From an uncultured bacterium (GTDB lineage Bacteria; Bacillota; Clostridia; Lachnospirales; Lachnospiraceae), in NCBI GenBank assembly GCA_947647735.1, contig CANSLJ010000002.1, positions 79,147 to 143,146 on the forward strand: a stretch of DNA of 64,000 bases. The letters are read 5' to 3'. The notes under the pieces are model-generated. The model searched no databases. It was not told the DNA's origin and saw only the letters and a program-made list of their open reading frames with translations. A program made the position numbers and the translations under genes. Below are positions 52,871 through 62,199 of the stretch, piece after piece (position 1 is the stretch's first letter; every line of letters starts with the position of its first letter).

Positions 52871-52954
52871 TATTGAAACTGTCAGAAAAAATCTGGCTTT
52901 TGTTTATGCACTCTTTTTTGTCAAACTGCTCTGTACACATTTTCAATACACCTT
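52865..52954. repeat. Inverted-repeat segment inside the riboswitch expression platform
   Basis: AAGGTGTATTGAAA (52865-52878) and its exact complement (52941-52954) bound a 90-bp segment containing a repeat shared with 51433-51464 (here 52895-52924). The left arm overlaps the P1 strand of the aptamer. It could be a small MITE-like insertion or a bona fide alternative stem. Confidence 0.6.
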
Positions 52955-52961
52955 AGAAAAC

Positions 52962-53003
52962 AACATCTGAACGGCATTTTCGCTATTCAGATGTTAATTT
53001 TTT
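52962..53003 (+). terminator. Riboswitch-controlled terminator
   Basis: Perfect AACATCTGAA/TTCAGATGTT stem with a 14-nt loop followed by AATTTTTTT, just before the ribU Shine-Dalgarno sequence. Confidence 0.8.
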
Positions 53004-53019
53004 TAAGGAGGTATTCCAG

Positions 53020-53586
53020 ATGAATATCAGTAAAACAAAGAAACTCGCAACAACAGCCATGCTGTGCACCCTCTCCTACGCCGCGGCCGTCTTCGGGCGC
53101 GTCCCCGTCGTACTTTTCCTGCGGTATGATCCCAAGGATGTCATCATCGCCATCGGCGGACTGATCTTCGGTCCGCTCACCGCCCTTTGGATCACCCTGA
53201 TCGTTTCCATCCTGCAGCTGTTTACGACCAGCGCAACAGGCATTTTGGGGGCTCTGATGAACATCATCTCGAGCTGTGCCTTCGCCTGTCCCGCCGCCTG
53301 GATCTATCGAAGGAAACGCAGGTTGTCCGGCGCCGTATCTGGGCTTCTTGCCGGCGTATGCTGTCAGGTTTCGGTGATGATGCTCTGGAACTATCTGATC
53401 GCGCCGCTTTATATGGGGATTTCCAGAGAAGCCGCCGCGGAGCTCCTTCTTCCGGCGTTCCTGCCCTTTAATCTGATCAAAGGCGGATTGAACGCCGCTT
53501 TCACCATGCTTTTGTACAAGCCGGTCATCACGGCTCTGCGGCGCGCAAACCTGATAGATCCGGCACCCGGCTCCGCAAACCCGTAG
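53020..53586 (+). CDS. ribU: Riboflavin ECF transporter S component
   Basis: The 188-residue membrane protein has about six helices and the RibU-like segment VPVVLFLRYDPKDVIIAIGGLIFGPLTALW. The FMN riboswitch directly upstream makes riboflavin the likely ligand. The shared ECF ATPases and T component are not in the window. AAGGAGG lies 9 nt upstream of the ATG. The low-identity tail LIDPAPGSANP is probably cytoplasmic. Confidence 0.92.
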   Translation: MNISKTKKLATTAMLCTLSYAAAVFGRVPVVLFLRYDPKDVIIAIGGLIFGPLTALWITLIVSILQLFTTSATGILGALMNIISSCAFACPAAWIYRRKRRLSGAVSGLLAGVCCQVSVMMLWNYLIAPLYMGISREAAAELLLPAFLPFNLIKGGLNAAFTMLLYKPVITALRRANLIDPAPGSANP

Positions 53587-53684
53587 GTCCTGAGCATTTC
53601 CTGCTTGTCTCCCCCGGTTTATGCTGTTAAAATGGGAAATAATCAAATCAATAAGATAGAATAAAGAAGATCAGGAGAACACCC

Positions 53685-54467
53685 ATGAACAATACAGAAC
53701 ACCGCTCCACCTCCAGAGTTCTGGATATACTGGAACTGCTGTCCCAAAAACGCGCCGGCTATACGATGGCAGAGATCTCAAGATATCTGGATGCCCCGAA
53801 GAGCAGCCTGTTTCCGATTCTGCATACGATGGAGGCGAGAGGCTTTCTGCGCCTTGACAATACCTCCCAGCGCTACTGCATCGGACAGCAGGCTTTTCTC
53901 ACCGGCAGCGCCTACGAGAGCACAAGGCCCGTGTACGACTATATCAGCGGCCTGATGGACGGGATCGTCAAGGAATGTCAGGAGACCTGCCATCTCGGCA
54001 TCCTCACCGGCAGCAGTATTCTCTATATCGCCAAAAAGGAGGCGCCGAACCCGATCATGCTGCGCTCCCATATCGGCCAGCGCCTGCCCGCCTACTGTAC
54101 CGGCATCGGCAAGGCCCTTTTGTCAAGGCACAGCAGGGAGGAGATCGCCACCATGTATCCGGAACCCTGGGAGCGCTATACGGCGAACACCCTGCCGGAT
54201 CTGAACAGCCTGTTTCAGGAACTGGATAAAACCCGGGAGACCGGCTTCGCCTATGAATGGGCGGAACTGACGGAAGATATCTGCTGTGTGGCGGTCCCCT
54301 TATGCTGTCAGGAAAAGGTGATCGCCGCCCTCAGCGTCTGTGTGCCGCAGTTCCGCGCCGCGGAGGATGTGCTCGCCCGTATCCGGGATCTGCTCGCTGA
54401 AAGCCGCAGCGATGCAGAACATTATTTTGAGGAATTTCATATTTACGACAGCAGTTATCTTCTCTAA
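53685..54467 (+). CDS. IclR-family transcriptional regulator
   Basis: The 260-residue regulator has an N-terminal winged helix (STSRVLDILELLSQKRAGYTMAEISRYLDAPKSSLFPILHTMEARGFLR). An IclR effector domain follows (CHLGILTGSSILYIAKKEAP, LPAYCTGIGKALLS, FAYEWAELTEDICCVAVPL). IclR proteins often control sugar-acid genes such as the KDG regulon, so the dgoD and kinase/aldolase genes nearby are candidate targets. AGGAG precedes the ATG. Confidence 0.93.
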   Translation: MNNTEHRSTSRVLDILELLSQKRAGYTMAEISRYLDAPKSSLFPILHTMEARGFLRLDNTSQRYCIGQQAFLTGSAYESTRPVYDYISGLMDGIVKECQETCHLGILTGSSILYIAKKEAPNPIMLRSHIGQRLPAYCTGIGKALLSRHSREEIATMYPEPWERYTANTLPDLNSLFQELDKTRETGFAYEWAELTEDICCVAVPLCCQEKVIAALSVCVPQFRAAEDVLARIRDLLAESRSDAEHYFEEFHIYDSSYLL

Positions 54468-54470
54468 CAT

Positions 54471-54512
54471 AGTGAACTTCGCTCATATTGCGAGATTCAC
54501 TTTGCGGGCTCA
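54471..54512. repeat. Dispersed repeat related to 42754-42812
   Basis: GAACTTCGCTCA-n4-TGCGAGATTCAC-TTGCGGGCTC parallels CAGCTTCGCTCA-n4-TGCGAGATTCGC-TCGCGAACTC at 42761-42798. It fills the gap between the iclR-type stop and the response regulator gene. Confidence 0.6.
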
Positions 54513-54524
54513 AAAGGAAAAACC

Positions 54525-55217
54525 ATGAACACAAACATCTTATTGCTGGAAGATGACGAAAACCTCCGCCGCGCCATCAGCCTGAAGCTTTCCAAAGAAA
54601 ACTATACGGTTTACGCCGCGGCGGATATCAAAACGGCAGCTTCCTTCTATCAACAACACCAGATACCTCTGATCATATGCGATATCAACCTGCCCGACGG
54701 GAACGGGCTTGATTTCTGCCGGCGTATCCGGCAGGAAAGCAGCGTCTTTTTTCTGTTTCTGACAGCCTATGACACGGAAGCAGATATGATAAGAGGCTAT
54801 GAGGCGGGCGCCGACGATTATATCGCCAAGCCCTTCTCCCTCCCGGTACTGCTCTCCAAGGTAAACGCGCTGATGCGCCGCCTTTCGCCTGAAAAAGAAG
54901 AAACCGTTATCCGCTCCGGCGATATCGAACTGCTGCCGGATGAAAACCGCGCCAAAAAGAACGGGCAGTATCTGAATCTGACCGCCAATGAACTAAAACT
55001 CCTCTCCTGCTTTCTGCTAAACCCCATGCGCATCCTGTCCAAAAACCAGCTTCTGGAAGCCGTCTGGGATATCGACGGAAACTTTGTGGATGAAAACACG
55101 CTGGCGGTCAACATCCGGCGCCTGCGGGAAAAGATCGAAGACGATCCCTCCAGCCCCGCCTATCTGAAAAATGTGCGGGGACTGGGCTATCTCTGGCAGA
55201 AACCTGCCAAAAAGTGA
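54525..55217 (+). CDS. OmpR-family response regulator (module 2)
   Basis: The 230-residue regulator has receiver D53 (LIICDINLPDGNGLDF), T in FLTAYDTEAD and K in AKPFSLPVLL. A winged helix follows (LNLTANELKLLSCFLLNPMRILSKNQLLEAVWDIDGNFVDENTLAVNIRRLREKIEDD). The C-terminal domain closely resembles the module 1 regulator. It should act on the GTAAG boxes before the ABC genes at 56476. Confidence 0.93.
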   Translation: MNTNILLLEDDENLRRAISLKLSKENYTVYAAADIKTAASFYQQHQIPLIICDINLPDGNGLDFCRRIRQESSVFFLFLTAYDTEADMIRGYEAGADDYIAKPFSLPVLLSKVNALMRRLSPEKEETVIRSGDIELLPDENRAKKNGQYLNLTANELKLLSCFLLNPMRILSKNQLLEAVWDIDGNFVDENTLAVNIRRLREKIEDDPSSPAYLKNVRGLGYLWQKPAKK

Positions 55218-55225
55218 GGCATATC

Positions 55226-56464
55226 ATGAAAAAAACATTTATCCTTCTCACCCTGATACAGATGACCGGCACTGTCCTTTTTCTTTTTGTCAGCCTTGTC
55301 TATGCCAAAAATATTTCCCGCAGTGAACTGTATACCGTCCAAAACCTTGCCGGCGCCGTGATCTCCGATTTTCCTGACGCGGAACCCGTCTTTATCAAAG
55401 CGCTTCAAAATCCCGCCGAACAAAGCCGCCTTGCCGGAGAGCAGCTCCTCTCCTCCTACGGATATGACCGGCAGGAATATTCCCTCCTTTATCTTCACCA
55501 TATATCCTCCTGCATCGGTGTCTTTGGGATATGCCTCCTTTTGATCCTCCTCGCAGGCTTTCTCCTCTGCCATGCCGCAGACAAACAAAAAAAGGCGCAG
55601 GAACAGGCATTTCTCTCCCTTCTGGAGCGCTGCCTTGACGACGACTACAGCTTTCTGGATCAGAAGGATGCCCTTTTCTCTCCGCAGCCCTCACGCTTTG
55701 TCCCTTTCACAGCACAAACGGATATCTTCACAGACACCTTTCTGAAGCTGGCACAGAAGCTCCGTCTGAAGACAGAAGCTCTCGCCAAAGAAAGGGACAA
55801 CACCAAATCCCTTGTGACAGATATTTCCCATCAGATCAAAACGCCGCTCGCCGCGCTGAAAACCTGTTTTTCCCTCTATCTGGAAGCCGATACACCTGCG
55901 GAATCCGAAGAATTTCTGCTGCGGTGCAGATCTCAGATAGAAAAACTCGAGATACTGACCGCCTCCCTGATCGGCATCTCCCGTCTGGAGGCCGGCATGA
56001 TCTCTCTAAGTCCTGAAAAAAACTCCCTGACGGAAATTCTGGTCAGTGCCGTAAACGCCGTCTATGACAAAGCCGACACAAAACAGATCTCCATCGATAC
56101 GGAGGACTTTCGGGATATCAGGCTTATGCTGGATAAAAAATGGACGGCGGAAGCCCTTTTCAATCTGCTGGACAACGCCGTAAAATACTCACCTGACGGA
56201 AGCCGTATTCTGATCCGGGTGCAGGAGCTCTACAGTTTTGTGCGGATGGAGATAGAAGATCAGGGGATCGGCATCCCGAAAGAGGAGTATAACCGGATCT
56301 TCCGGCGGTTTTACCGCGGTGAAAATGAAACCGTGAAAAAGACGGAAGGCTCCGGCGTGGGGCTTTATCTTGCACGGAAGATTCTGGAGGAGCAGGGCGG
56401 TACGATCTCCGTGAAGGCGGCACGGGAGCGGGGATGTATTTTTGTGGTGCAGTTTCCATTATAA
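55226..56464 (+). CDS. Sensor histidine kinase (module 2)
   Basis: A 412-residue kinase from the ATG at 55226 (GAGG 7 nt upstream); a GTG at 55214 overlapping the regulator stop is a weaker alternative. Helix 1 (5-27) and helix 2 (about 93-114) enclose an extracytoplasmic segment of about 65 residues, unlike module 1. HisKA H202 lies in TDISHQIKTPLAA, with N box (FNLLDNAVKYS), G1 (DQGIGIP), F box and G2 (GSGVGLYLARKI). It partners the upstream response regulator and probably signals envelope or peptide stress to the downstream ABC genes. Confidence 0.92.
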   Translation: MKKTFILLTLIQMTGTVLFLFVSLVYAKNISRSELYTVQNLAGAVISDFPDAEPVFIKALQNPAEQSRLAGEQLLSSYGYDRQEYSLLYLHHISSCIGVFGICLLLILLAGFLLCHAADKQKKAQEQAFLSLLERCLDDDYSFLDQKDALFSPQPSRFVPFTAQTDIFTDTFLKLAQKLRLKTEALAKERDNTKSLVTDISHQIKTPLAALKTCFSLYLEADTPAESEEFLLRCRSQIEKLEILTASLIGISRLEAGMISLSPEKNSLTEILVSAVNAVYDKADTKQISIDTEDFRDIRLMLDKKWTAEALFNLLDNAVKYSPDGSRILIRVQELYSFVRMEIEDQGIGIPKEEYNRIFRRFYRGENETVKKTEGSGVGLYLARKILEEQGGTISVKAARERGCIFVVQFPL

Positions 56465-56475
56465 AATTTTAATCT

Positions 56476-56508
56476 TGTAAGCTTCCTGTAAGATTTCTGC
56501 CGTATATT
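56476..56508 (+). promoter_or_regulatory. ABC module 2 promoter with response-regulator boxes
   Basis: TGTAAG at 56476-56481 and 56487-56492 are spaced 11 bp, next to the -35 position of a TATATT -10 (56503-56508). Direct repeats of one helical turn are typical of OmpR-family activators. Confidence 0.6.
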
Positions 56509-56557
56509 AACAGTAGACAGCCGGACATATGGCGTTCAGACAGGAGGAATATATCGT

Positions 56558-57226
56558 ATGGCATCCATCATTTTAGAAACAAAAGCACTCTGCAAGTTTT
56601 ACAACGGCGGCGAAAATCTTGTAAAAGCCGTCGACCATGTGAATCTCCGGATTGCGCAGGGGGAGTTTGTGACCATCGTCGGCAAATCCGGCAGCGGCAA
56701 ATCCACACTGCTCCATCTTCTCGGCGGACTGGAAAATCCCACTTCCGGCGAGATCTTTATAGACGGGAAAAATATCGCAGGACTCTCGGAGCCTGAACTG
56801 GCGGCGCTCCGCAGGCGCAGGATCGGCTTTGTCTTTCAGGCTTTCAACCTGATCCCCTCCTTAAATGTATGGGAAAACATCGTTCTGCCTTTGGGGCTTG
56901 ATGGAAAGAAGGCGGACGAAGCCTTTGTCCGCGATATCCTGAAAACGCTGGATATGGAGTCCAAAGTAAACGCCCTGCCCAACACCCTCTCAGGAGGCCA
57001 GCAGCAGCGCACCGCGATCGCCCGTGCCATCGCGGCAAAGCCCTCCATCATTCTGGCAGACGAACCCACCGGAAATCTGGATACGCGGACCGGGGATGAA
57101 GTCATCTCCCTGTTAAAGCTTTCTGCCGCAAAATACGGGCAGACGCTGGTGGTGATCACACACAACGAAGACATCGCGCAGATGGCCGACAGAACCCTTA
57201 TCATGGAAGACGGACGGCTCATATAA
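56558..57226 (+). CDS. ABC transporter ATPase, LolD/MacB type (module 2)
   Basis: The 222-residue subunit has Walker A GKSGSGKST (42-50), a Q-loop in VFQAFNLIPS, signature [10 protein letters not shown], Walker B IILADEPTGNLD and H-loop VITHNED. AGGAGG precedes the ATG. It pairs with the permease 20 bp downstream. It is a paralogue of the module 1 ATPase. Confidence 0.93.
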   Translation: MASIILETKALCKFYNGGENLVKAVDHVNLRIAQGEFVTIVGKSGSGKSTLLHLLGGLENPTSGEIFIDGKNIAGLSEPELAALRRRRIGFVFQAFNLIPSLNVWENIVLPLGLDGKKADEAFVRDILKTLDMESKVNALPNTLSGGQQQRTAIARAIAAKPSIILADEPTGNLDTRTGDEVISLLKLSAAKYGQTLVVITHNEDIAQMADRTLIMEDGRLI

Positions 57227-57246
57227 ACCGGGAAAGGAGCATTATC

Positions 57247-59712
57247 ATGCATACAACCACAATTTCATCCCTTGCCGGAAGCAGGGTTTCTTACTATAAA
57301 AGCCGTTCCATCCTGACCGTCATTGCCATCATGCTGACAACCGCCCTGCTGGCGGGGCTTGTCACCGGCGGACTGGGGGTTTTTGATATCACCCGCCAGC
57401 AGGCAGCTGCACAGGGAAACTATCACGCCATCTTTAAAGAGCTCTCGGCAAAGCAGGTAGAACAGTTAAATCTCCATCTGGGCGTAGAATCACTTCAGGC
57501 TTTCTGTTCTTTTGCCACCGTCACTTACGACGGTATGAACGGCTTTCTGAGTTACCGGACAACTTATAAGGAGGGCATTTATCAGGGTACAGGCAACGTG
57601 GCAGAGGGCCGCCTCCCCGAGGCGCCGGATGAGATCTGCGCTCCGCCGTCCTTTTTTGAACGGATGGGCACGGAGCCTGTCGTCGGCAGTAAGGTCACGA
57701 TCCCCTTCCGTGTGGGAGGCAAAGGCCAGATACAGACAAGAGACTTCACCATTTGCGGCCTGATGACGCAGATCGATCTCTCCGGGATGGAGATCAGCGA
57801 CAGCCGCATTGTCTACAGCGCCCTTATTTCCGAAGCTCTGGCGGACGAATATTTATCTCCCGAAGACAGGACATACAATGCCCTTGTCAGAGTGTTTGGC
57901 GAAAGCAGCCTGAATTATGATGAGATAACAGACATGATCAAGGAAACTGCCGCAGACATTGGCTGCGATGAACCGTATATTTCCTTTCATACACAATATC
58001 TCACAACCATGACTGACCTCAGTATGCAGACAGCTCTCACAGTTCTTTTCATAGGGCTTATTGTCCTGTTCTTCTCCGCCCTTGTGATCTACAGCATTTA
58101 CTATGTCAGTGTGATCACGGACGTGCAGGAGCTGGGGAAGCTGAAAGCCCTCGGCGCCTCGGCAAAACAGGTGAAGAAGCTTCTCATATCGGAGAGTATG
58201 AGGCTTGCCGCCATCGCCATACCACCGGGACTGCTGCTGGGCTTTCTTATTCCTGCCGCAGGGCTTCCTCTGGTCATGAAATACATCAGTGAGAAGATAC
58301 CGACAGTTTCTGCCATCGGGAAGATCCATATGTTTTCTCCGCTTGCATTGACCGGAGTAGTTATTTCCGTGCTGCTCGCGATCCGGATCTCCCTGCAAAA
58401 GCCTCTGCGCATGGCAGGAAAAATTTCTCCGATGGAGGCCATCCGCTATCAGGAAAGCAGCGCCAAAGGCAGTGTGCGGAAAGGCTGCCGCAATGTGGGC
58501 CTGCTTCAACTGAGCTGCGCCAACCTGCTGCGGCATAAAAAACGCACCTTTGTCACCATACTTGCCATGGGGCTGAGCTGTGTCCTGTTTATCAGCCTCT
58601 CAGCGCTTTTGAGCAGTATGGATCCGGAAGATATCGCCAGAGTCCATCTTTCCCGCGGCGACTTCTGTCTGGCGCTGGCATGCAGCTGGAATGACAGAGA
58701 ATATCCGGAAAATAATTTTGACACACTCCAGCAAGAAAATCTGTTTGATGATGGCCTGATACGGAAGATAGAGAATATTGACGGTGTCACAAACGTCGAA
58801 CGGGCCGGCTATATACTGGCAGGCGGCGATCCTTCCATTCCGTTTTTTGCGGAATCACCCAAAAAAAGCCTCTCCCCCTTCTCCCAAGAGGATAGGGAAA
58901 CTCTTCAGAAAGCTGTTCTTTACGGGGAGATCGACTACGACAGGATGCTTGATGAAAACGGCGTGGTCTTTACCGCTGATCTACTGTGGAAAGATTCCGG
59001 GCTCGCCATCGGTGATGTGCTGTCTTTCACCCTGTATGACGGTGACAGACAGATCCCTTTTACCACCACGATCTCCGCCGTGATCAAAAGCGAAAATGAT
59101 TATGATTATTTTCTCCTGCCGGAAGAGATATGGGAAGAACTGGATCTGCAGTACGATACCACAAGCGATCTTTATATAGATGCCGAACCGGCAAAATACA
59201 GTACAGTAAAAGATGCCCTGCAGGAAATCACCGCAGGACAGGAACATTTTGACCTGTATTCCATAGACGAGGAGATCGCTCTGGGCCAAATGAGCATCAT
59301 CTTATTAAAACTCCCTGCCTACGTGATCCTGATCATGACCGCTGTCATCAGCTGTATCAATCTTGTCAATACGATGATCACCAGCATTGTCACCAGAAAG
59401 CGGGAGCTGGGCGTTCTGCAGGCTTTGGGCCTCTCCGGCAGACAGCTTAAACAGATGCTCTCGGGCGAGGGGCTTTTCTTCACTGCCGGCACGCTGCTGA
59501 CCGCGCTCACCGTGGGAAACCTGTTCGGTTATCTGTCCTTTCTTTGGGCAAAGTCCCATTACATCTCGGGCGTGAAGACATACCACTATCCCTTCTGGGA
59601 AACCGTCGGCCTCACCGCCCTGCTGATCATCGGACAGCTTCTGATCACCGGCATTATGAATAAGCGGCTGCAGCAGGAGAGCCTGATCGACAGGATACGG
59701 AGCGGGGAGTGA
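57247..59712 (+). CDS. FtsX/MacB-type ABC transporter permease (module 2)
   Basis: The 821-residue permease has helix 1 near 20-42 (ILTVIAIMLTTALLAGLVTGG), an extracellular region, an FtsX block at about 255-390, a second half with a helix near 435-455, another extracellular region, and a C-terminal FtsX block (ITSIVTRKRELGVLQALGLS). Same duplicated design as module 1 but shorter and clearly diverged. The likely role is removal of peptides or lipophilic compounds from the membrane, controlled by the upstream two-component system. GGAAAGGAG precedes the ATG. Confidence 0.9.
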   Translation: MHTTTISSLAGSRVSYYKSRSILTVIAIMLTTALLAGLVTGGLGVFDITRQQAAAQGNYHAIFKELSAKQVEQLNLHLGVESLQAFCSFATVTYDGMNGFLSYRTTYKEGIYQGTGNVAEGRLPEAPDEICAPPSFFERMGTEPVVGSKVTIPFRVGGKGQIQTRDFTICGLMTQIDLSGMEISDSRIVYSALISEALADEYLSPEDRTYNALVRVFGESSLNYDEITDMIKETAADIGCDEPYISFHTQYLTTMTDLSMQTALTVLFIGLIVLFFSALVIYSIYYVSVITDVQELGKLKALGASAKQVKKLLISESMRLAAIAIPPGLLLGFLIPAAGLPLVMKYISEKIPTVSAIGKIHMFSPLALTGVVISVLLAIRISLQKPLRMAGKISPMEAIRYQESSAKGSVRKGCRNVGLLQLSCANLLRHKKRTFVTILAMGLSCVLFISLSALLSSMDPEDIARVHLSRGDFCLALACSWNDREYPENNFDTLQQENLFDDGLIRKIENIDGVTNVERAGYILAGGDPSIPFFAESPKKSLSPFSQEDRETLQKAVLYGEIDYDRMLDENGVVFTADLLWKDSGLAIGDVLSFTLYDGDRQIPFTTTISAVIKSENDYDYFLLPEEIWEELDLQYDTTSDLYIDAEPAKYSTVKDALQEITAGQEHFDLYSIDEEIALGQMSIILLKLPAYVILIMTAVISCINLVNTMITSIVTRKRELGVLQALGLSGRQLKQMLSGEGLFFTAGTLLTALTVGNLFGYLSFLWAKSHYISGVKTYHYPFWETVGLTALLIIGQLLITGIMNKRLQQESLIDRIRSGE

Positions 59713-59883
59713 TATCCCCGCCTGTAATCTGCATATAAAAAGGTTTTATCCCAGATCCGTAAAACGCCCGAATCTGATACTGTAACCATACACAAGATAA
59801 CCGATTGTAACAATGCCGATTCCTTCTCTTTTATGAAAGAATCACTTCCCATTTTCCATGTAAACAATATGGTGAAACACTTT

Positions 59884-61032
59884 TTATTTCTTCCGAAACA
59901 GCATGATCCCCTCCGCATCCAGCCGGAAGCTGTGGAACATCACCCAGTCTATCCCGGTGCGTCCGAAGACGGAAACCGCCGCATCCAGCACCGCCTTTAA
60001 ATCCCAGGCAATAAAATCAAGATACCCGTAATAGACACCGGAAGCACCGCCGGTAAATAGAAAACTGTCCGGCCCCGCCGCCTCCTCTATCCCGTCCGCC
60101 ATATCATCACGGAAGTCCAGAATCTCCGTGCTCCTGCTATCTCCCTGGAAACCGTATAAAGGGTAACAGAAATATCCCGCCGCGATACCGTCATGATGCA
60201 TGGCATCCATCATCCGGGATTCCCCGCCCCAAAATTCATTTAACAGCGGCAGAAAACAGCTGCTCCCTGCATATACATCCCTGCGCAGGCCGTCCTGCGC
60301 CTCCTCATCCGGTTTCATCTGATAGCCTGCGTACAGCCGGCAGTACCGCTCCGCATCAGATAATTCCTCTCTGCTCAGAGAGAGATGTTCCATAAAATGC
60401 GGCAGAAGCTCTCGCAGCATCAGTGCCGTTTCCCCGGCAGGGCTTCTCAATATTTCCAGCTTCCGTATATACTTCATCTCCGCCAGCTCGCCGAGGGCAT
60501 AATCCAGCATCGTGTAAACAATCCAGTAAGCCGCACTCTCCTTTTTCTGTAAAAGCGCAAGGAGCTTCTCACAGTAAACAGATACCTCCGCCGCCTTCCC
60601 TTCCCATGTTGTCCAGATCTGGAAATCCTCCGCCGAAACCAGTCCCTCTTCTGTTTTCAGCTGATATTTCCCTATTTTTTCTTCCCTGGACTGCCTTCCC
60701 ACAAGGATATTCCAATTTTCGAGCACTTCTTCCGGCGCATGTCTCTTAAAATAGACCAGAGGAAACAGCCTCGACCAGTCTCCCTCCAGATTCAGGATCA
60801 GATCGTATTTTCCCTCATGAAAGCCGACTTCCGCATACACCACATCGAACACAGGCGCCAGCAGGATTTCCAGCTGTTCCCCGATCTTTTCACTGTCCGC
60901 ACGCCCATCGATCAGTTCCCGGAGTTTTATCTCCTCCCTTAAAAAATTATCCCAGCCTTCCTGCACTCTCTGCCGGAAAGGCCTGCCAAACAGGGGCAGG
61001 CTTATATCCTCTTTTTTGTGTTCTTCTGCCAT
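59884..61032 (-). CDS. Uncharacterised 382-residue protein
   Basis: I do not recognise this protein. It has no signal peptide or membrane helix and is rich in Glu, Trp and Tyr. Segments include a helical N-terminal third (FRQRVQEGWDNFLREEIKLRELIDG), VVYAEVGFHEGKYDLILNLEGDW, a central helical part (AYWIVYTMLDYALGELAEMKYIRKLEI) and a C-terminal FHSFRLDAEGIMLF. AAGGGAG precedes the ATG and codon use matches neighbours, so it is a real gene. No operon partners. Confidence 0.75.
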   Translation of the reverse strand: MAEEHKKEDISLPLFGRPFRQRVQEGWDNFLREEIKLRELIDGRADSEKIGEQLEILLAPVFDVVYAEVGFHEGKYDLILNLEGDWSRLFPLVYFKRHAPEEVLENWNILVGRQSREEKIGKYQLKTEEGLVSAEDFQIWTTWEGKAAEVSVYCEKLLALLQKKESAAYWIVYTMLDYALGELAEMKYIRKLEILRSPAGETALMLRELLPHFMEHLSLSREELSDAERYCRLYAGYQMKPDEEAQDGLRRDVYAGSSCFLPLLNEFWGGESRMMDAMHHDGIAAGYFCYPLYGFQGDSRSTEILDFRDDMADGIEEAAGPDSFLFTGGASGVYYGYLDFIAWDLKAVLDAAVSVFGRTGIDWVMFHSFRLDAEGIMLFRKK

Positions 61033-61176
61033 GATCTCTCCCTTCTTTTATCCGCTCCATTTAATTCCTACTGTTTATTTTATCCGATAGCTGTACATAA
61101 GGAAAATGTATTAAAGATATCGAACAACCTCCAGTAACCATTCAGTCCCCGCGCAGATCCTATTATCTGCCATTCC

Positions 61177-61989
61177 TCAAATAACCCCAAGCCTCACCAG
61201 CGCATTGAAAATCCCGTCCTGATCTATAGGATCTGTCACATGGTCCGCCGCATCCTTTGCAGCATCTGCGCCGTTCCCCATCGCCACGCCGATTCCGGCA
61301 AGCTTCAGCATGGAAATATCGTTCTCTGCATCCCCGAAAGCGATCACTTCCTCCGGTGTAATGCCGAGAGCCTCACATACGGCAAGAATGCCCTGTTCCT
61401 TGCCTCCTCCGGCAGGCAGAAAATCCACAACGCCCTCACCCCATCTTGTCAGCTTACAGGAAGGCAGAAGCCGAAGCAGTTCTTCCTCCTCCGCCTGATC
61501 TATAAAGGGCACCGCCTGCAGGATCTCCCGCTTTTCCAGGTCCTCTATCCCGCGCACCGGCGGTACCGCAGTGCCGATCCCTGCCTGCTCTTTTAAGATC
61601 CGTTCATCGATCAGATTGCAGTACATTGCATCCTTCTCCAGAAAAATGCAGCTCCTGCCGCGACTTGTCAGAAAATCCTTTAACAGTAAAAGCTGGTCCG
61701 CCGAAAAACAATTCTGTAATATACATTTTTTATCTAATTCGCAGAACTGCCCGGTCAGCCAGACCGCACCGTCAAAGGCAAGTCCCGGCAGGATATTCTC
61801 CTCCTCCACTTCCAGCGGATGCCGTCCCGTGGACAAGATACGCCGGATTCCTTTTTCTTCCAGCATTTTCAGCGCTTTTCTCGTGCTCTCCGGTATGACG
61901 TGCGTCTTCACTGCTGCCAGCGTTCCGTCTATGTCAAAAAAAGCTGCTTTGATATTTTCTGCCTTTCCCTTGTCTGATCGTTTCTGCAT
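61177..61989 (-). CDS. HAD-superfamily Cof-type phosphatase
   Basis: The 270-residue hydrolase has motif I AAFFDIDGTLAAVKTHVIP with the nucleophile Asp, motif II LSTGR, a C2 cap, motif III Lys near GGGKEQGILAVCEALGI and motif IV FGDAENDISMLKLAG. Cof/YidA-type enzymes dephosphorylate sugar phosphates or flavin/pyridoxal phosphates; the specific substrate is unclear. AAAGGAT precedes the ATG. Confidence 0.92.
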   Translation of the reverse strand: MQKRSDKGKAENIKAAFFDIDGTLAAVKTHVIPESTRKALKMLEEKGIRRILSTGRHPLEVEEENILPGLAFDGAVWLTGQFCELDKKCILQNCFSADQLLLLKDFLTSRGRSCIFLEKDAMYCNLIDERILKEQAGIGTAVPPVRGIEDLEKREILQAVPFIDQAEEEELLRLLPSCKLTRWGEGVVDFLPAGGGKEQGILAVCEALGITPEEVIAFGDAENDISMLKLAGIGVAMGNGADAAKDAADHVTDPIDQDGIFNALVRLGVI

Positions 61990-62043
61990 TTATTTCATCC
62001 TTTCCTGACATCTGTCTGAGATATAACTTTACCACTATATGTT

Positions 62044-62115
62044 TTCATCTGCCGGTCTGTCGTTTTTCATAATGATACTTCTTCCTCATCACAAGAAAGA
62101 TCATTGATATAACAT
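62044..62115 (-). pseudogene. MATE transporter C-terminal remnant
   Basis: The minus frame reads VISMIFLVMRKKYHYEKRQTGR then stop, nearly the same as the C-terminus of the intact MATE gene (IISMVFLAAMRKKYHY). A 22-bp stretch (62069-62090) is identical to 62814-62835. An in-frame stop lies a few codons upstream, so only the 3' end survives. Confidence 0.65.
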
Positions 62116-62199
62116 ACACTTATAACAACGAAACAGCAAAGATAAACCATATTCTCAAAAAATGGCCCATTCTTCACTGTTCCTGAAATCTTTTATCCA

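Larger units (their letters stand above)
52593..53019. other. ribU control region
   Basis: This gene-free 427-bp stretch is accounted for by a promoter (52673-52701), the FMN riboswitch aptamer (52728-52870), an inverted-repeat segment (52865-52954) and a terminator (52962-53003), described separately. Confidence 0.7.
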
